DNA of 7,022 nt from assembly GCA_027346205.1 (NCBI GenBank), contig DAIESR010000404.1, forward strand, positions 1-7,022. The letters run 5' to 3'. The DNA comes from Beijerinckiaceae bacterium. GTDB taxonomy: Bacteria > Pseudomonadota > Alphaproteobacteria > Rhizobiales > Beijerinckiaceae. Below, piece by piece: positions 1 through 5,578 of the stretch (within the stretch, counting starts at the first letter, position 1; every line of letters begins with the position of its first letter). The notes under the pieces were generated by a model. That model saw only the letters and a list, made by a program, of their open reading frames with translations. It was not told the DNA's origin and made no database searches. A program made the translations under genes and the position numbers.

Positions 1-1
1 C

Positions 2-238
2 GTCGACGCTTTGGAAGGCACGGCCGCGCGCGTCGTCACGCTCGCGAAGGAGGCCGGGCTCGCCTTGACGCCGGCAGGCGCGACTTGGCCGCTTGGCCAG
101 GACCCGCATGATGCGACCTTGCGGCTCGCTCCGACCTTCCCGAGTCTGAGCGATGTGCGTATTGCCGCTGATGGCATTGCGCTTTGCATTCTGCTCGCAG
201 GCCTCGAAAAGCGAGACGCGGTCGCAAAGCCCCAATAG
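2..238 (+). CDS. PLP-dependent aminotransferase, C-terminal end (5' end outside window)
   Basis: The reading frame is open from the window edge to a TAG stop and gives about 78 residues, so only the C-terminus is visible. It contains a stretch with PAGATWPLGQDP, then LRLAPTFPSLSDV, then a helix with ALCILLA. This is the usual ending of the class-I-like aminotransferases of the aspartate aminotransferase / MocR-like group (Pfam PF12897 type), where the Arg of the LR-APTFP motif typically binds the substrate carboxylate. These enzymes are cytosolic and move an amino group between an amino acid and a 2-oxo acid. The pyridoxal-binding lysine and most of the fold lie upstream and cannot be seen, so the substrate is not determined. 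The family assignment is from remembered motifs. A terminator about 100 bp downstream fits this being the last gene of its transcript. Confidence 0.72.
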   Translation, partial: VDALEGTAARVVTLAKEAGLALTPAGATWPLGQDPHDATLRLAPTFPSLSDVRIAADGIALCILLAGLEKRDAVAKPQ

Positions 239-302
239 CGCGGCGCGAGACAGGCAGCGAGCGACTGCCCTGTGCCGAGCCTGAGAACGGTCGCCGCGGA
301 GC

Positions 303-330
303 TTGACATTCTGTCGGAAAGCCGATTACT
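303..330 (+). promoter_or_regulatory. TTGACA -35-like box, weak promoter candidate
   Basis: A perfect TTGACA lies at 303-308, preceded by C, giving the CTTGAC core favoured by alphaproteobacterial housekeeping sigma factors. The hexamers 16-18 bp downstream (around 325-332, for example TTACTC or TACTCA) match -10 consensus poorly. The strong terminator at 341-370 would stop such a transcript after roughly 30 nt. It may therefore be a chance match, or the start of an attenuated rpsD leader. Confidence 0.22.
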
Positions 331-340
331 CACGCAGCTT

Positions 341-370
341 GCACATCGCCTGAGGCGGTGTGCTTATTTT
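341..370 (+). terminator. Rho-independent terminator after the aminotransferase gene
   Basis: Arms GCACATCGCC (341-350) and GGCGGTGTGC (354-363) pair over 10 bp, with one G-U pair and a 3-nt TGA loop. TTATTTT (364-370) follows directly. This is a textbook intrinsic terminator on the plus strand. It most simply ends transcription of the aminotransferase gene 103 bp upstream. If the rpsD promoter lies upstream of it, it would act as an attenuator. Confidence 0.8.
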
Positions 371-385
371 GGCGGGTTTCCCGCC
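371..385 (+). other. Short perfect hairpin directly after the terminator
   Basis: GGCGGG (371-376) and CCCGCC (380-385) form a 6-bp perfect stem with a TTT loop, immediately after the T-run of the terminator. No T-run follows it on either strand, so it is not a second terminator. It may add to RNA folding or simply reflect GC richness. Confidence 0.35.
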
Positions 386-420
386 ATGACGCACCCGCGG
401 TGGTTCCTTAATCTTTAAGA

Positions 421-468
421 GAACGCCTGTCGGCTGGCCCGCGAGGGTCGGCAGAGGAGGGCGCGTTC
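421..468 (+). promoter_or_regulatory. Candidate structured element in the rpsD leader (GNRA-capped stem)
   Basis: An inner stem pairs 433-440 with 445-452 over 8 bp, including two G-U pairs, capped by the tetraloop GCGA, a GNRA-type loop. After one mismatch (G432/A453), C431-G454 and T430-A455 also pair. An outer stem pairs GAACGC (421-426) with GCGTTC (463-468). The element sits about 100 nt upstream of the rpsD start codon, within a region of more than 300 bp that has no gene. S4 regulates its own synthesis through mRNA structure in some bacteria, so this may be part of a regulatory leader. That role is inferred, and high GC content makes chance folding easy. Confidence 0.35.
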
Positions 469-532
469 CTCCGCCAATCTGCCGGCGGACGGTCGCGGTT
501 TTGGGGTGACGCGCTTCCGCGCGGGCGCTTCC

Positions 533-565
533 CGTGTCCATTGACGGCGCAGCTCGTAGGACACG
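533..565 (+). promoter_or_regulatory. Hairpin covering the rpsD ribosome binding site
   Basis: CGTGTCC (533-539) is perfectly complementary to GGACACG (559-565). The loop is 19 nt. The 3' arm contains the GGA of the Shine-Dalgarno sequence (AGGA, 558-561) and ends 2 nt before the ATG at 568. The folded form would hide the ribosome binding site of rpsD. This is the usual design of translational control of ribosomal protein genes. Whether S4 binds here cannot be told from the sequence. Confidence 0.45.
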
Positions 566-567
566 CG

Positions 568-1185
568 ATGACGAAGCGCGCAGAAGCCAAATATAAAATC
601 GACCGCCGCATGGGCCAGAATATCTGGGGCCGCCCGAAGAGCCCGGTGAACCGGCGCGAATATGGGCCGGGCCAGCACGGCCAGCGCCGCAAGGGCAAAC
701 CGACTGACTTTGGCACGCAGCTCAAGGCCAAGCAGAAGCTCAAGGGCTATTACGGCAATATTTCGGAAAAGCAGTTCCGCAAATATTACGCCGAAGCGAT
801 CCGGATGAAGGGCGATTCGGTTGATAATCTGATCGGCCTTTTGGAGCGGCGTCTCGACGCGGTGGTCTATCGCGCCAAATTCGTACCGACCGTTTTCGCC
901 GCGCGCCAATTCGTCAATCACGGCCATGTCAAAGTGAACGGCCGGCGGGTCAACATCGCTTCCTATCAGGTGAGGGTTGGCGATGTCGTCGAGGTGAAGG
1001 AAGCTTCGCGCCAGATGATCCTCGTGCTCGAGGCGATCGGCCTCGCCGAGCGCGACGTGCCGGAATATATCGACTGCGATCACACCAAGATGACCGCCAA
1101 AATGACGCGTATTCCGCTGCCGACCGAAGTGCCCTATCCGGTGCTGATGGAACCGAATCTCGTCATCGAATTCTATTCGCGCTGA
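568..1185 (+). CDS. rpsD: 30S ribosomal protein S4
   Basis: S4 binds 16S rRNA early in 30S subunit assembly and helps maintain decoding accuracy; in some bacteria it also controls its own mRNA. The 205-residue product matches the usual bacterial length. It starts [20 protein letters not shown] and has the basic, glycine-rich segment around residues 30-45 ([12 protein letters not shown]). The RNA-binding S4 domain spans roughly residues 93-144, with [15 protein letters not shown] and [17 protein letters not shown]. The N-terminus has no Cys-X2-Cys zinc motif, so it is the zinc-free form. I chose ATG 568 over the in-frame TTG at 541 because it gives the standard N-terminus and has AGGA at 558-561. 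It appears monocistronic, with its own terminator at 1207. Its leader contains candidate regulatory structures. Confidence 0.98.
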   Translation: MTKRAEAKYKIDRRMGQNIWGRPKSPVNRREYGPGQHGQRRKGKPTDFGTQLKAKQKLKGYYGNISEKQFRKYYAEAIRMKGDSVDNLIGLLERRLDAVVYRAKFVPTVFAARQFVNHGHVKVNGRRVNIASYQVRVGDVVEVKEASRQMILVLEAIGLAERDVPEYIDCDHTKMTAKMTRIPLPTEVPYPVLMEPNLVIEFYSR

Positions 1186-1206
1186 GCCTGTCGCGCGCTC
1201 GATCTC

Positions 1207-1235
1207 AAAGGCCGCCTTCGGGCGGCCTTTTTATT
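1207..1235 (+). terminator. Rho-independent terminator of rpsD
   Basis: AAAGGCCGCC (1207-1216) pairs perfectly with GGCGGCCTTT (1221-1230) around a UUCG tetraloop, followed by TTATT. This is a strong intrinsic terminator 21 bp after the rpsD stop codon. It separates rpsD from the ferredoxin gene. Confidence 0.93.
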
Positions 1236-1280
1236 GCTTGAACAGCATCTTCATCACCCGACAGGATGGGCGGCGCCGCA

Positions 1281-1604
1281 ATGACGAAGATCCTCTTTAT
1301 CGAACATGATGGCACGGAACATCCGGTCAATGCCGAGGATGGTGCGATCCTCATGCGGGTGGGCCAAGCGAATTTCATTCCCACCATTCGCGGCGAATGT
1401 GGCGGCACCTGCAGCTGCGGTTCCTGCCACGTCTATGTCGATCCGGCCTGGTTTCCCAAGCTCAAGCCGCCGCATGAGCTGGAGCAGATGATGATCGATT
1501 CTCTAACCTTCACCAAGCAGGACAACAGCCGGCTGACCTGCATGCTCCTCGTTACGCCGGAAATGGACGGCATGATTCTTCGCTTGCCCAATCCGAATTT
1601 GTGA
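1281..1604 (+). CDS. [2Fe-2S] ferredoxin, adrenodoxin type
   Basis: This is a soluble one-electron carrier of the adrenodoxin/putidaredoxin/Isc-Fdx family. The 107-residue product begins MTKILFIEHDGTEHPV and has the cluster motif ECGGTCSCGSCHVYVD. Cys40, Cys46 and Cys49 (C-X5-C-X2-C) plus Cys87 in SRLTCMLLV are the four cluster ligands. Cys44 is the extra cysteine often seen in this group. The C-terminal MDGMILRLPN matches the family ending. I chose ATG 1281 over ATG 1266 because it gives the canonical N-terminus; the ribosome binding site is weak in either case (GGGCGG at 1268-1273). No P450, ferredoxin reductase or isc gene is adjacent, so its partner is unknown. Such ferredoxins serve P450s, ring hydroxylases or iron-sulfur cluster assembly. 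Confidence 0.93.
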   Translation: MTKILFIEHDGTEHPVNAEDGAILMRVGQANFIPTIRGECGGTCSCGSCHVYVDPAWFPKLKPPHELEQMMIDSLTFTKQDNSRLTCMLLVTPEMDGMILRLPNPNL

Positions 1605-1610
1605 AAGAGA

Positions 1611-1625
1611 CAGCGGCAAGCGCTG
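1611..1625 (-). terminator. Weak terminator-like hairpin between converging genes
   Basis: CAGCG (1611-1615) and CGCTG (1621-1625) form a 5-bp stem with a GCAAG loop in the 46-bp gap between the ferredoxin and the minus-strand small gene. Read on the minus strand it is followed by TCTCTTTC. The stem is short and the T-run is interrupted, so efficient termination is doubtful. Confidence 0.25.
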
Positions 1626-1650
1626 CGTCCCAAACATTGGCGCTAGAGCA

Positions 1651-1878
1651 TCATCTGTCCGTGAACGGTACTTTGAAGAACTTCGCACCCTCTTTGCGGA
1701 TCTTGCCTAAGTGCCTCTCGATCAATTTTACTTGCGCTTCCAGTTCTTCATAGGTCTTGCAATTGGGCGTCAGGGTGGGCAGACCGCTCATCGGTGATTC
1801 ACCGAGCGGATCGAGAATGATGCGGACAGTGGAACGCTCTTCGCCCTCGGGCGGCACGAATTCCAGTTCGACTTTCAC
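1651..1878 (-). CDS. Small conserved-looking protein of unknown function (75 aa)
   Basis: I do not recognise this protein. It starts at GTG (1878-1876) with a good ribosome binding site, AAGGGG, six bases before the start codon, and ends at TGA (1653-1651). The sequence begins MKVELEFVPPEGEERSTVRI. A short loop rich in Pro, Gly and Ser follows (LGESPMSGLPTLTPNC), and then a charged helix around residues 41-66 (TYEELEAQVKLIERHLGKIR). There is no signal peptide or membrane segment, so it is probably a small cytosolic protein with a beta strand and one amphipathic helix. It lies 89 bp downstream of the hydrolase on the same strand and may share its transcript. The clear ribosome binding site and the lack of any better overlapping frame support a real gene. 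Confidence 0.72.
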   Translation of the reverse strand: MKVELEFVPPEGEERSTVRIILDPLGESPMSGLPTLTPNCKTYEELEAQVKLIERHLGKIRKEGAKFFKVPFTDR

Positions 1879-1915
1879 GGCAGACCCCTTTTGAAATGAG
1901 CATCCGCGTCAGATA

Positions 1916-1935
1916 GCAATTTTCGTTTCAATTGC
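1916..1935. repeat. Perfect 6-bp inverted repeat in the gap upstream of the small gene
   Basis: GCAATT (1916-1921) and AATTGC (1930-1935) are perfect inverted copies separated by 8 bp. They lie in the AT-richer 89-bp gap between the hydrolase stop and the small gene's start, 38 bp ahead of that start. The symmetry would suit an operator for a dimeric regulator, but a short AT-rich repeat can easily be chance. It lacks the T-run needed for a terminator. Confidence 0.28.
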
Positions 1936-1967
1936 ATCATAATCGGCGTGGAGATTACGAGTCGCGC

Positions 1968-2531
1968 TCACAAATTCTTCAAAAATCCAGCAAAGCACAT
2001 CAGCCCCTCTGGCCAGGGGCCATGGCCGCTATCCATATTGATATGGCCGGAAAATCCGGCATCCGCCAGCGCGGCGCCCCAGGCATAGGCCATGTCTTTG
2101 GCTTCATGATAAGCCGAATAAGGATCGTCGCGGCTTGCCACGAGCACGGAAGGAAAGGGCAGGGGTGCCTGTGGGACCGGACGAAAGCCCGGATCGATCG
2201 CGGTGACGCCTGCCATTGCGCGCTCGGACGGCGGCGCGACCAGAAAGCCGCCTGCGATCTTGCCGTCGAGATTCCGCGCCGCCAAATTCTGCGCGACTTG
2301 GACGGCGGCGATCACACCGAGACTATGGGCGACGAGAACGACGGGCTTGGTTGCCGAGCCAATTGTTTCGGCGATGCGTCCCGTCCAATCCCTGGCGTCC
2401 GGGCTCTCCCAATCGCTCTGCTCGACACGGCGCGCGCTGGAAAGCTTGGCCTCCCAGCGGCTCTGCCAATGGTCCGGGCCGGAATTGCCGAGACCGGGGA
2501 TGATGAGAATATCGGCGTCCTGGGTGCGCAT
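1968..2531 (-). CDS. RBBP9/YdeN-type alpha/beta serine hydrolase
   Basis: This 187-residue protein has the compact fold of the RBBP9/YdeN (DUF1234-like) serine hydrolases. Near the N-terminus it has the family motif IIPGLGNSGPDHWQSRWE (about residues 10-27). The nucleophile is Ser70 in VAHSLG. The likely acid is Asp135 or Asp136 in ASRDDPY, and the base is His170 in DSGHGPWP, so the triad looks intact and the enzyme should be active. No signal peptide is present, so it is cytosolic. Family members cleave small esters, but the natural substrate of bacterial versions is mostly unknown. ATG 2531 gives the family N-terminus. The upstream 54 bp is pyrimidine-rich on the coding strand and has no clear Shine-Dalgarno sequence, so translation may depend on the upstream ferritin-like gene. 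It is probably in one operon with that gene and purB. Confidence 0.9.
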   Translation of the reverse strand: MRTQDADILIIPGLGNSGPDHWQSRWEAKLSSARRVEQSDWESPDARDWTGRIAETIGSATKPVVLVAHSLGVIAAVQVAQNLAARNLDGKIAGGFLVAPPSERAMAGVTAIDPGFRPVPQAPLPFPSVLVASRDDPYSAYHEAKDMAYAWGAALADAGFSGHINMDSGHGPWPEGLMCFAGFLKNL

Positions 2532-2585
2532 GAGAAATGGCGGTGATGGAAAGGAAAGCCAAAACTGGGGCGTTTTCTGTTGAAT

Positions 2586-3215
2586 TCAAGGATGCGCCGC
2601 TTGCGGCGTAAGCGCTGTGTCTAAGGCACCAAGAAACGTCTCATAGAGCCGCGCTTCGAGACCGATGACCAAAGGCGCGCGCGCCGCGTGCTGCGGATCG
2701 CTGATAGCGAGCTCGGATTCGACCTGGCGCAAATGGCCGATTTCCTCGGTGAGCAATCCGTCGAGTTTTTGGGCGATCTCCGTGCCGGCGAGCGCGCTCT
2801 TATAGAGTCCGTAGACTTCAAGGGCGCGGCGTTCGACGAGCCAGGTCACATAGAGATAGGTGAGCCTTGCGCATTCTTGCTCGCCATATTCGGAAAATTG
2901 CGCCTCGCATTGATGGTCGAGCGATTGGAAATAATCTTCCGCCTCTTCGCCGCACAGGAGCACATCCGCTGCATAGGTCTCGAAAGCTGGCCCGCCGATC
3001 TGCATGGCGAGCTTTTTGAGGCGCAGCGCATGCCGGCCTTCCTCGACCGCATGGGTGAGAATCGTCGCATTCAAGGCTTCGGCCTTCTGGCTCTTCACGA
3101 TCTTGCGGAACCCGACATATTCGAGAAAGGAAAATGTGTTGAGCCAGCGCGCATGCAGCTGTGCGTCCTTCACGATCGTGCCGATCAGCGCTTCGAGGCG
3201 AGCCTGTGTGTTCAT
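2586..3215 (-). CDS. Ferritin-like protein with a complete dinuclear-metal motif, function unknown
   Basis: The 209-residue product is predicted to be mostly helical. It carries two E-X2-H motifs, EEGRH (Glu59, His62) and EEIGH (Glu158, His161). Each is preceded at ferritin-like spacing by another glutamate: Glu32 in FLEYVGF, and Glu128 (or Glu133) in WLVERRALEVYG. This is the E...EXXH...E...EXXH pattern of ferritin-like four-helix bundles that bind two iron or manganese ions. The wider superfamily includes ferritins, rubrerythrins and oxygenases such as MiaE; I cannot assign a subfamily. I placed the start at ATG 3215, which follows GTAAGGG, rather than at the ATG at 3296, which would overlap purB by 41 bp and adds an unlikely N-terminus. 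It begins 40 bp after purB and is probably co-transcribed with it. No signal peptide is visible. Confidence 0.8.
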   Translation of the reverse strand: MNTQARLEALIGTIVKDAQLHARWLNTFSFLEYVGFRKIVKSQKAEALNATILTHAVEEGRHALRLKKLAMQIGGPAFETYAADVLLCGEEAEDYFQSLDHQCEAQFSEYGEQECARLTYLYVTWLVERRALEVYGLYKSALAGTEIAQKLDGLLTEEIGHLRQVESELAISDPQHAARAPLVIGLEARLYETFLGALDTALTPQAAHP

Positions 3216-3255
3216 CAATCCCTTACCCCTGAACCAGCCGGTGGCATTCAGCCCT

Positions 3256-4563
3256 TCACGCCTCGCCAAACACGCGCGCAAAAATAGTGTCGACATGTTT
3301 GAGATGATAGGCGAGGTCGAACAGCTCTTCGAGTTCGGCGTCGCTCAGCACTTTCTTGACTTCGGTATCCTGTTTCAGCAGCGGCAGAAACTCGCCTTCG
3401 CCGTACCAGACCGGCATGGCATTGCGCTGGACGAGCGCATAGGCATCCTCTCGGCTCACGCCTTTTTGCGTGAGCGCCAGAAGCACGCGCTGCGAATGGA
3501 CGAGGCCGCCGAGCGCATCGAGATTCTTCTGCATTCGCGTCGGATAGACGAGCAGCTTGTCGATCACTTGCGTCAGTCTTGCGAGCGCAAAGTCGAGCAT
3601 GATGGTCGCATCGGGACCGATCATCCGTTCGACCGAAGAATGCGAGATATCGCGCTCATGCCAGAGCGCGATATTTTCCATCGCCGGCATGACCATGCCG
3701 CGGACGAGGCGTGCAAGGCCGGTGAGATTTTCGCTGAGCACGGGGTTGCGCTTATGCGGCATAGCAGAAGAGCCTTTCTGCCCTTCCGAAAAATATTCCT
3801 CCGCCTCCAAAACCTCCGTGCGCTGCAAATGCCGGATCTCGATCGCGAGCCGCTCGATCGAGGAAGCGACGACGCCGAGAGTCGCAAAGAACATGGCATG
3901 GCGATCGCGCGGAATGATCTGGGTCGAGACCGGCTCCGGCGTCAGCCCGAGTTTCTTTGCGACATGCTCTTCGACTCGCGGATCGATATTGGCAAATGTG
4001 CCGACGGCGCCGGAGATGGCGCAGGTCGCGATTTCCGCTCGAGCCGCGACGAGCCGCGCACGGGCGCGGGAAAATTCGGCGTAGGCTTCGGCGAGCTTCA
4101 GCCCGAAAGTCACGGGCTCGGCATGAATGCCATGCGAGCGGCCGATGGTCGGTGTGAATTTATGCTCGAAAGCGCGCCGCTTGAGCGCCGCGAGCAGGGC
4201 ATCGACATCATTGATGAGCATATCGCTGGCGCGGGAAAGCTGCACGGCCAAGCATGTGTCGAGCACGTCGGAAGATGTCATGCCCTGATGGACGAAACGC
4301 GCATCGGGGCCGATGAATTCGGCGAGATGGGTCAGAAAGGCGATGACATCATGTTTCGTTACCCGCTCGATCTCGTCGATGCGGGCGACGTCGAATTTCG
4401 CCTTGCCGCCCTTTTCCCAGATCGCCCGCGCGGCCTCTTTCGGAATGGTACCGATCTCGGCCATGGCATCGCAGGCATGGGCTTCGATCTCGAACCAGAT
4501 GCGAAAGCGGGTCTCTGGCTCCCAGAGCGCGACCATCTCGGGGCGGGAATAGCGGGGGATCAT
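3256..4563 (-). CDS. purB: Adenylosuccinate lyase
   Basis: PurB acts twice in purine synthesis. It removes fumarate from SAICAR to give AICAR, and from adenylosuccinate to give AMP. The 435-residue protein has the length of the short, Bacillus-like form and starts MIPRYSRPEMVALWEPETRF, which is typical. All three fumarase/aspartase-superfamily signatures are present: QGMTSSDVLDT (about residues 93-103); GRSHGIHAEPVTFG (141-154), with His144 the likely catalytic base or acid; and the flexible loop GSSAMPHKRNP (264-274), with Ser265 the expected catalytic serine. It is cytosolic and forms tetramers in the family. Start ATG 4563 is clear from the N-terminus, but only a weak, distant ribosome binding site (AGAG) precedes it. 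A long inverted repeat lies directly upstream. The next gene, for a ferritin-like protein, follows after 40 bp. A 529-codon open frame on the opposite strand is a shadow. Confidence 0.97.
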   Translation of the reverse strand: MIPRYSRPEMVALWEPETRFRIWFEIEAHACDAMAEIGTIPKEAARAIWEKGGKAKFDVARIDEIERVTKHDVIAFLTHLAEFIGPDARFVHQGMTSSDVLDTCLAVQLSRASDMLINDVDALLAALKRRAFEHKFTPTIGRSHGIHAEPVTFGLKLAEAYAEFSRARARLVAARAEIATCAISGAVGTFANIDPRVEEHVAKKLGLTPEPVSTQIIPRDRHAMFFATLGVVASSIERLAIEIRHLQRTEVLEAEEYFSEGQKGSSAMPHKRNPVLSENLTGLARLVRGMVMPAMENIALWHERDISHSSVERMIGPDATIMLDFALARLTQVIDKLLVYPTRMQKNLDALGGLVHSQRVLLALTQKGVSREDAYALVQRNAMPVWYGEGEFLPLLKQDTEVKKVLSDAELEELFDLAYHLKHVDTIFARVFGEA

Positions 4564-4681
4564 CGGCGAAGCATCTCTTGCGTTCTTCGATGATCGCTTC
4601 GCGCAACGCGTGCCCGCCCTCTCCCTCTTCGCTCGTGCTCATGGGGGGAGGCGATGTGCGATGCGCGAAGCGATCCTCGAA
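4558..4681 (-). promoter_or_regulatory. Long inverted repeat in the purB leader with two alternative folds
   Basis: Positions 4586-4604 are inverted and complementary to 4663-4681, with 18 of 19 pairs (only T4591/C4676 fails), and the arms are separated by 58 bp. Beyond A4605-T4662 and one mismatch, C4607 to C4609 also pair with G4658 to G4660. The proximal arm can instead pair through 4588-4595 (CGATGATC) with 4558-4565 (GATCATCG), a perfect 8 bp. That second site contains the purB start codon. In the purB transcript the distal fold would leave the start free and the proximal fold would close it, as in a translational switch. The sequence shows the complementarity; the regulatory role is inferred. 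A dispersed palindromic repeat element is another possibility. Confidence 0.45.
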
Positions 4682-4718
4682 AACTGTCTCAAGCCCTTGG
4701 TGTTGCTTCGCCTAACAT

Positions 4719-4736
4719 GGCGGCAGCCCCGCCGCC
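4719..4736. other. GC-rich perfect hairpin between the catalase and purB genes
   Basis: GGCGGC (4719-4724) and GCCGCC (4731-4736) form a perfect 6-bp stem with a 6-nt loop. No T-run follows on either strand. It lies downstream of the catalase gene on its strand and may help protect or end that transcript, but this is weak. Confidence 0.3.
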
Positions 4737-4743
4737 AGCCCCT

Positions 4744-4762
4744 AGAAAAGTCGCCTGACTTT
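4744..4762 (-). terminator. Possible terminator of the manganese catalase gene
   Basis: On the minus strand AAAGTC (complement of 4757-4762) pairs perfectly with GACTTT (complement of 4747-4752) around a 4-nt AGGC loop, and is followed by TCTA. It begins 43 bp after the catalase stop codon. The stem is short and AT-containing and the T-run is only four bases including the stem end, so it is a modest candidate. Confidence 0.4.
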
Positions 4763-4804
4763 CCGGGACAAGCCGCGGAGCTGCTTAATCAGAATGAAAA
4801 GCGT

Positions 4805-5542
4805 CTATTCCGCTGCAAGCCTGTGGATCTTTTCATCATCCGGATTGACCGGGGCCGGCGGCAAGCCACCCTCCGGCCGCGGATTGTCGATATAGCGGAA
4901 CGCACCCTGGTTCCAGGGGCCGCGATGATCGTCGCTATGCGAGAGATTGAAGACGATATTGACCGTTTCGTCCGGCTGGATCGTTCCGAAGAATGGATCG
5001 GTCAGCCGACCCATCGAATCGAGCGCCTTCATGAACATGTCCGCATGGGTGATCTCTCGCGTCAGAAGATGCGTCAGCGTCCTTTTCGTGCCTTCGTCGC
5101 GGCAATGTTTGATCAAGGCTTCATAGGTCTGACGCGCGCCGGCTTCTGACGCGATATTGGCGCGCAGATCGCGCACCACATTGCCGCCTTCGTTGATATA
5201 GGACGCCGTCCAGGCGGTGCCCTGGCTGTCGAGGAAGTGCGGGCCTATGCCTTTCACGGCGAACAGCGGCGCTTCATAGATCTTTGTCTGATCGATCTTG
5301 CTCGTGTGCTGCGCGATGAGCTTGCCGACCATTTCGAGATGGCTGAACTCTTCCATCGCAATATCCTGCAGCATGTCGCGGAGGCTCGCATCCTCGACAT
5401 GGAAGGATTGCACCCAATATTGCAAAGCCGCGGTCAATTCACCGGTCGCACCACCGAACTGCTCGAGCAGAAATTGACCGAACACAGCATCAGGCTCGCG
5501 GACATTGACGGGCATGATGGTTTCTTTGACATGGGAAAACAT
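4805..5542 (-). CDS. Manganese catalase (non-haem, dinuclear Mn)
   Basis: The enzyme splits hydrogen peroxide into water and oxygen using a dimanganese centre in a ferritin-like four-helix bundle. All expected ligands are present: Glu35 (GELTAALQY), Glu65 and His68 (AMEEFSHLEMV), Glu133 (ASEAGARQTYE), and Glu163/His166 (REITHADMF), where the family uses the His as the fifth ligand. The start MFSHVKE matches the family N-terminus, and AAGGA lies seven bases before ATG 5542, so this start is secure; a second ATG at 5515 is less likely. At 245 residues it is shorter than the Lactobacillus and Thermus enzymes, with a short proline-rich tail. There is no signal peptide, so it is cytosolic. It seems to be transcribed alone, possibly from the candidate EcfG-type promoter at 5579-5604, which would link it to general stress. 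Confidence 0.94.
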   Translation of the reverse strand: MFSHVKETIMPVNVREPDAVFGQFLLEQFGGATGELTAALQYWVQSFHVEDASLRDMLQDIAMEEFSHLEMVGKLIAQHTSKIDQTKIYEAPLFAVKGIGPHFLDSQGTAWTASYINEGGNVVRDLRANIASEAGARQTYEALIKHCRDEGTKRTLTHLLTREITHADMFMKALDSMGRLTDPFFGTIQPDETVNIVFNLSHSDDHRGPWNQGAFRYIDNPRPEGGLPPAPVNPDDEKIHRLAAE

Positions 5543-5578
5543 GACCTTGTCCTTTCACGCGTGATAACGTGTCCGCTA

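Noticed and set aside
541..567. In-frame TTG start for rpsD at 541
   Set aside because: It would add nine residues absent from S4 proteins. ATG 568 has a ribosome binding site and the canonical N-terminus.
1932..2546. A 204-codon plus-strand open frame opposite the hydrolase
   Set aside because: The minus-strand hydrolase has an intact catalytic triad and family motifs; the plus-strand product is Arg/Cys/His-rich and featureless.
2595..2608. CGCCGC/GCGGCG palindrome at the end of the ferritin-like gene
   Set aside because: It lies inside the coding sequence, has only a 2-nt loop and no T-run, so it is not a usable terminator.
3216..3296. Upstream ATG at 3296 for the ferritin-like gene
   Set aside because: It would overlap the 3' end of purB by 41 bp and add an Arg-rich tail. 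ATG 3215 follows a purine-rich site and lies outside purB.
3004..4593. A 529-codon open frame on the plus strand opposite purB and part of the ferritin-like gene
   Set aside because: It is antisense to a certain purB gene, its product is an Arg/His-rich low-information sequence with no family features, and such long antisense frames are common in GC-rich genes.
4349..4642. A minus-strand open frame beginning upstream of purB (MSTSEEGEGG...), a possible leader peptide
   Set aside because: It has no Shine-Dalgarno sequence, runs out of frame into purB for over 200 bp, and becomes featureless there. A translated leader cannot be excluded but is not supported.
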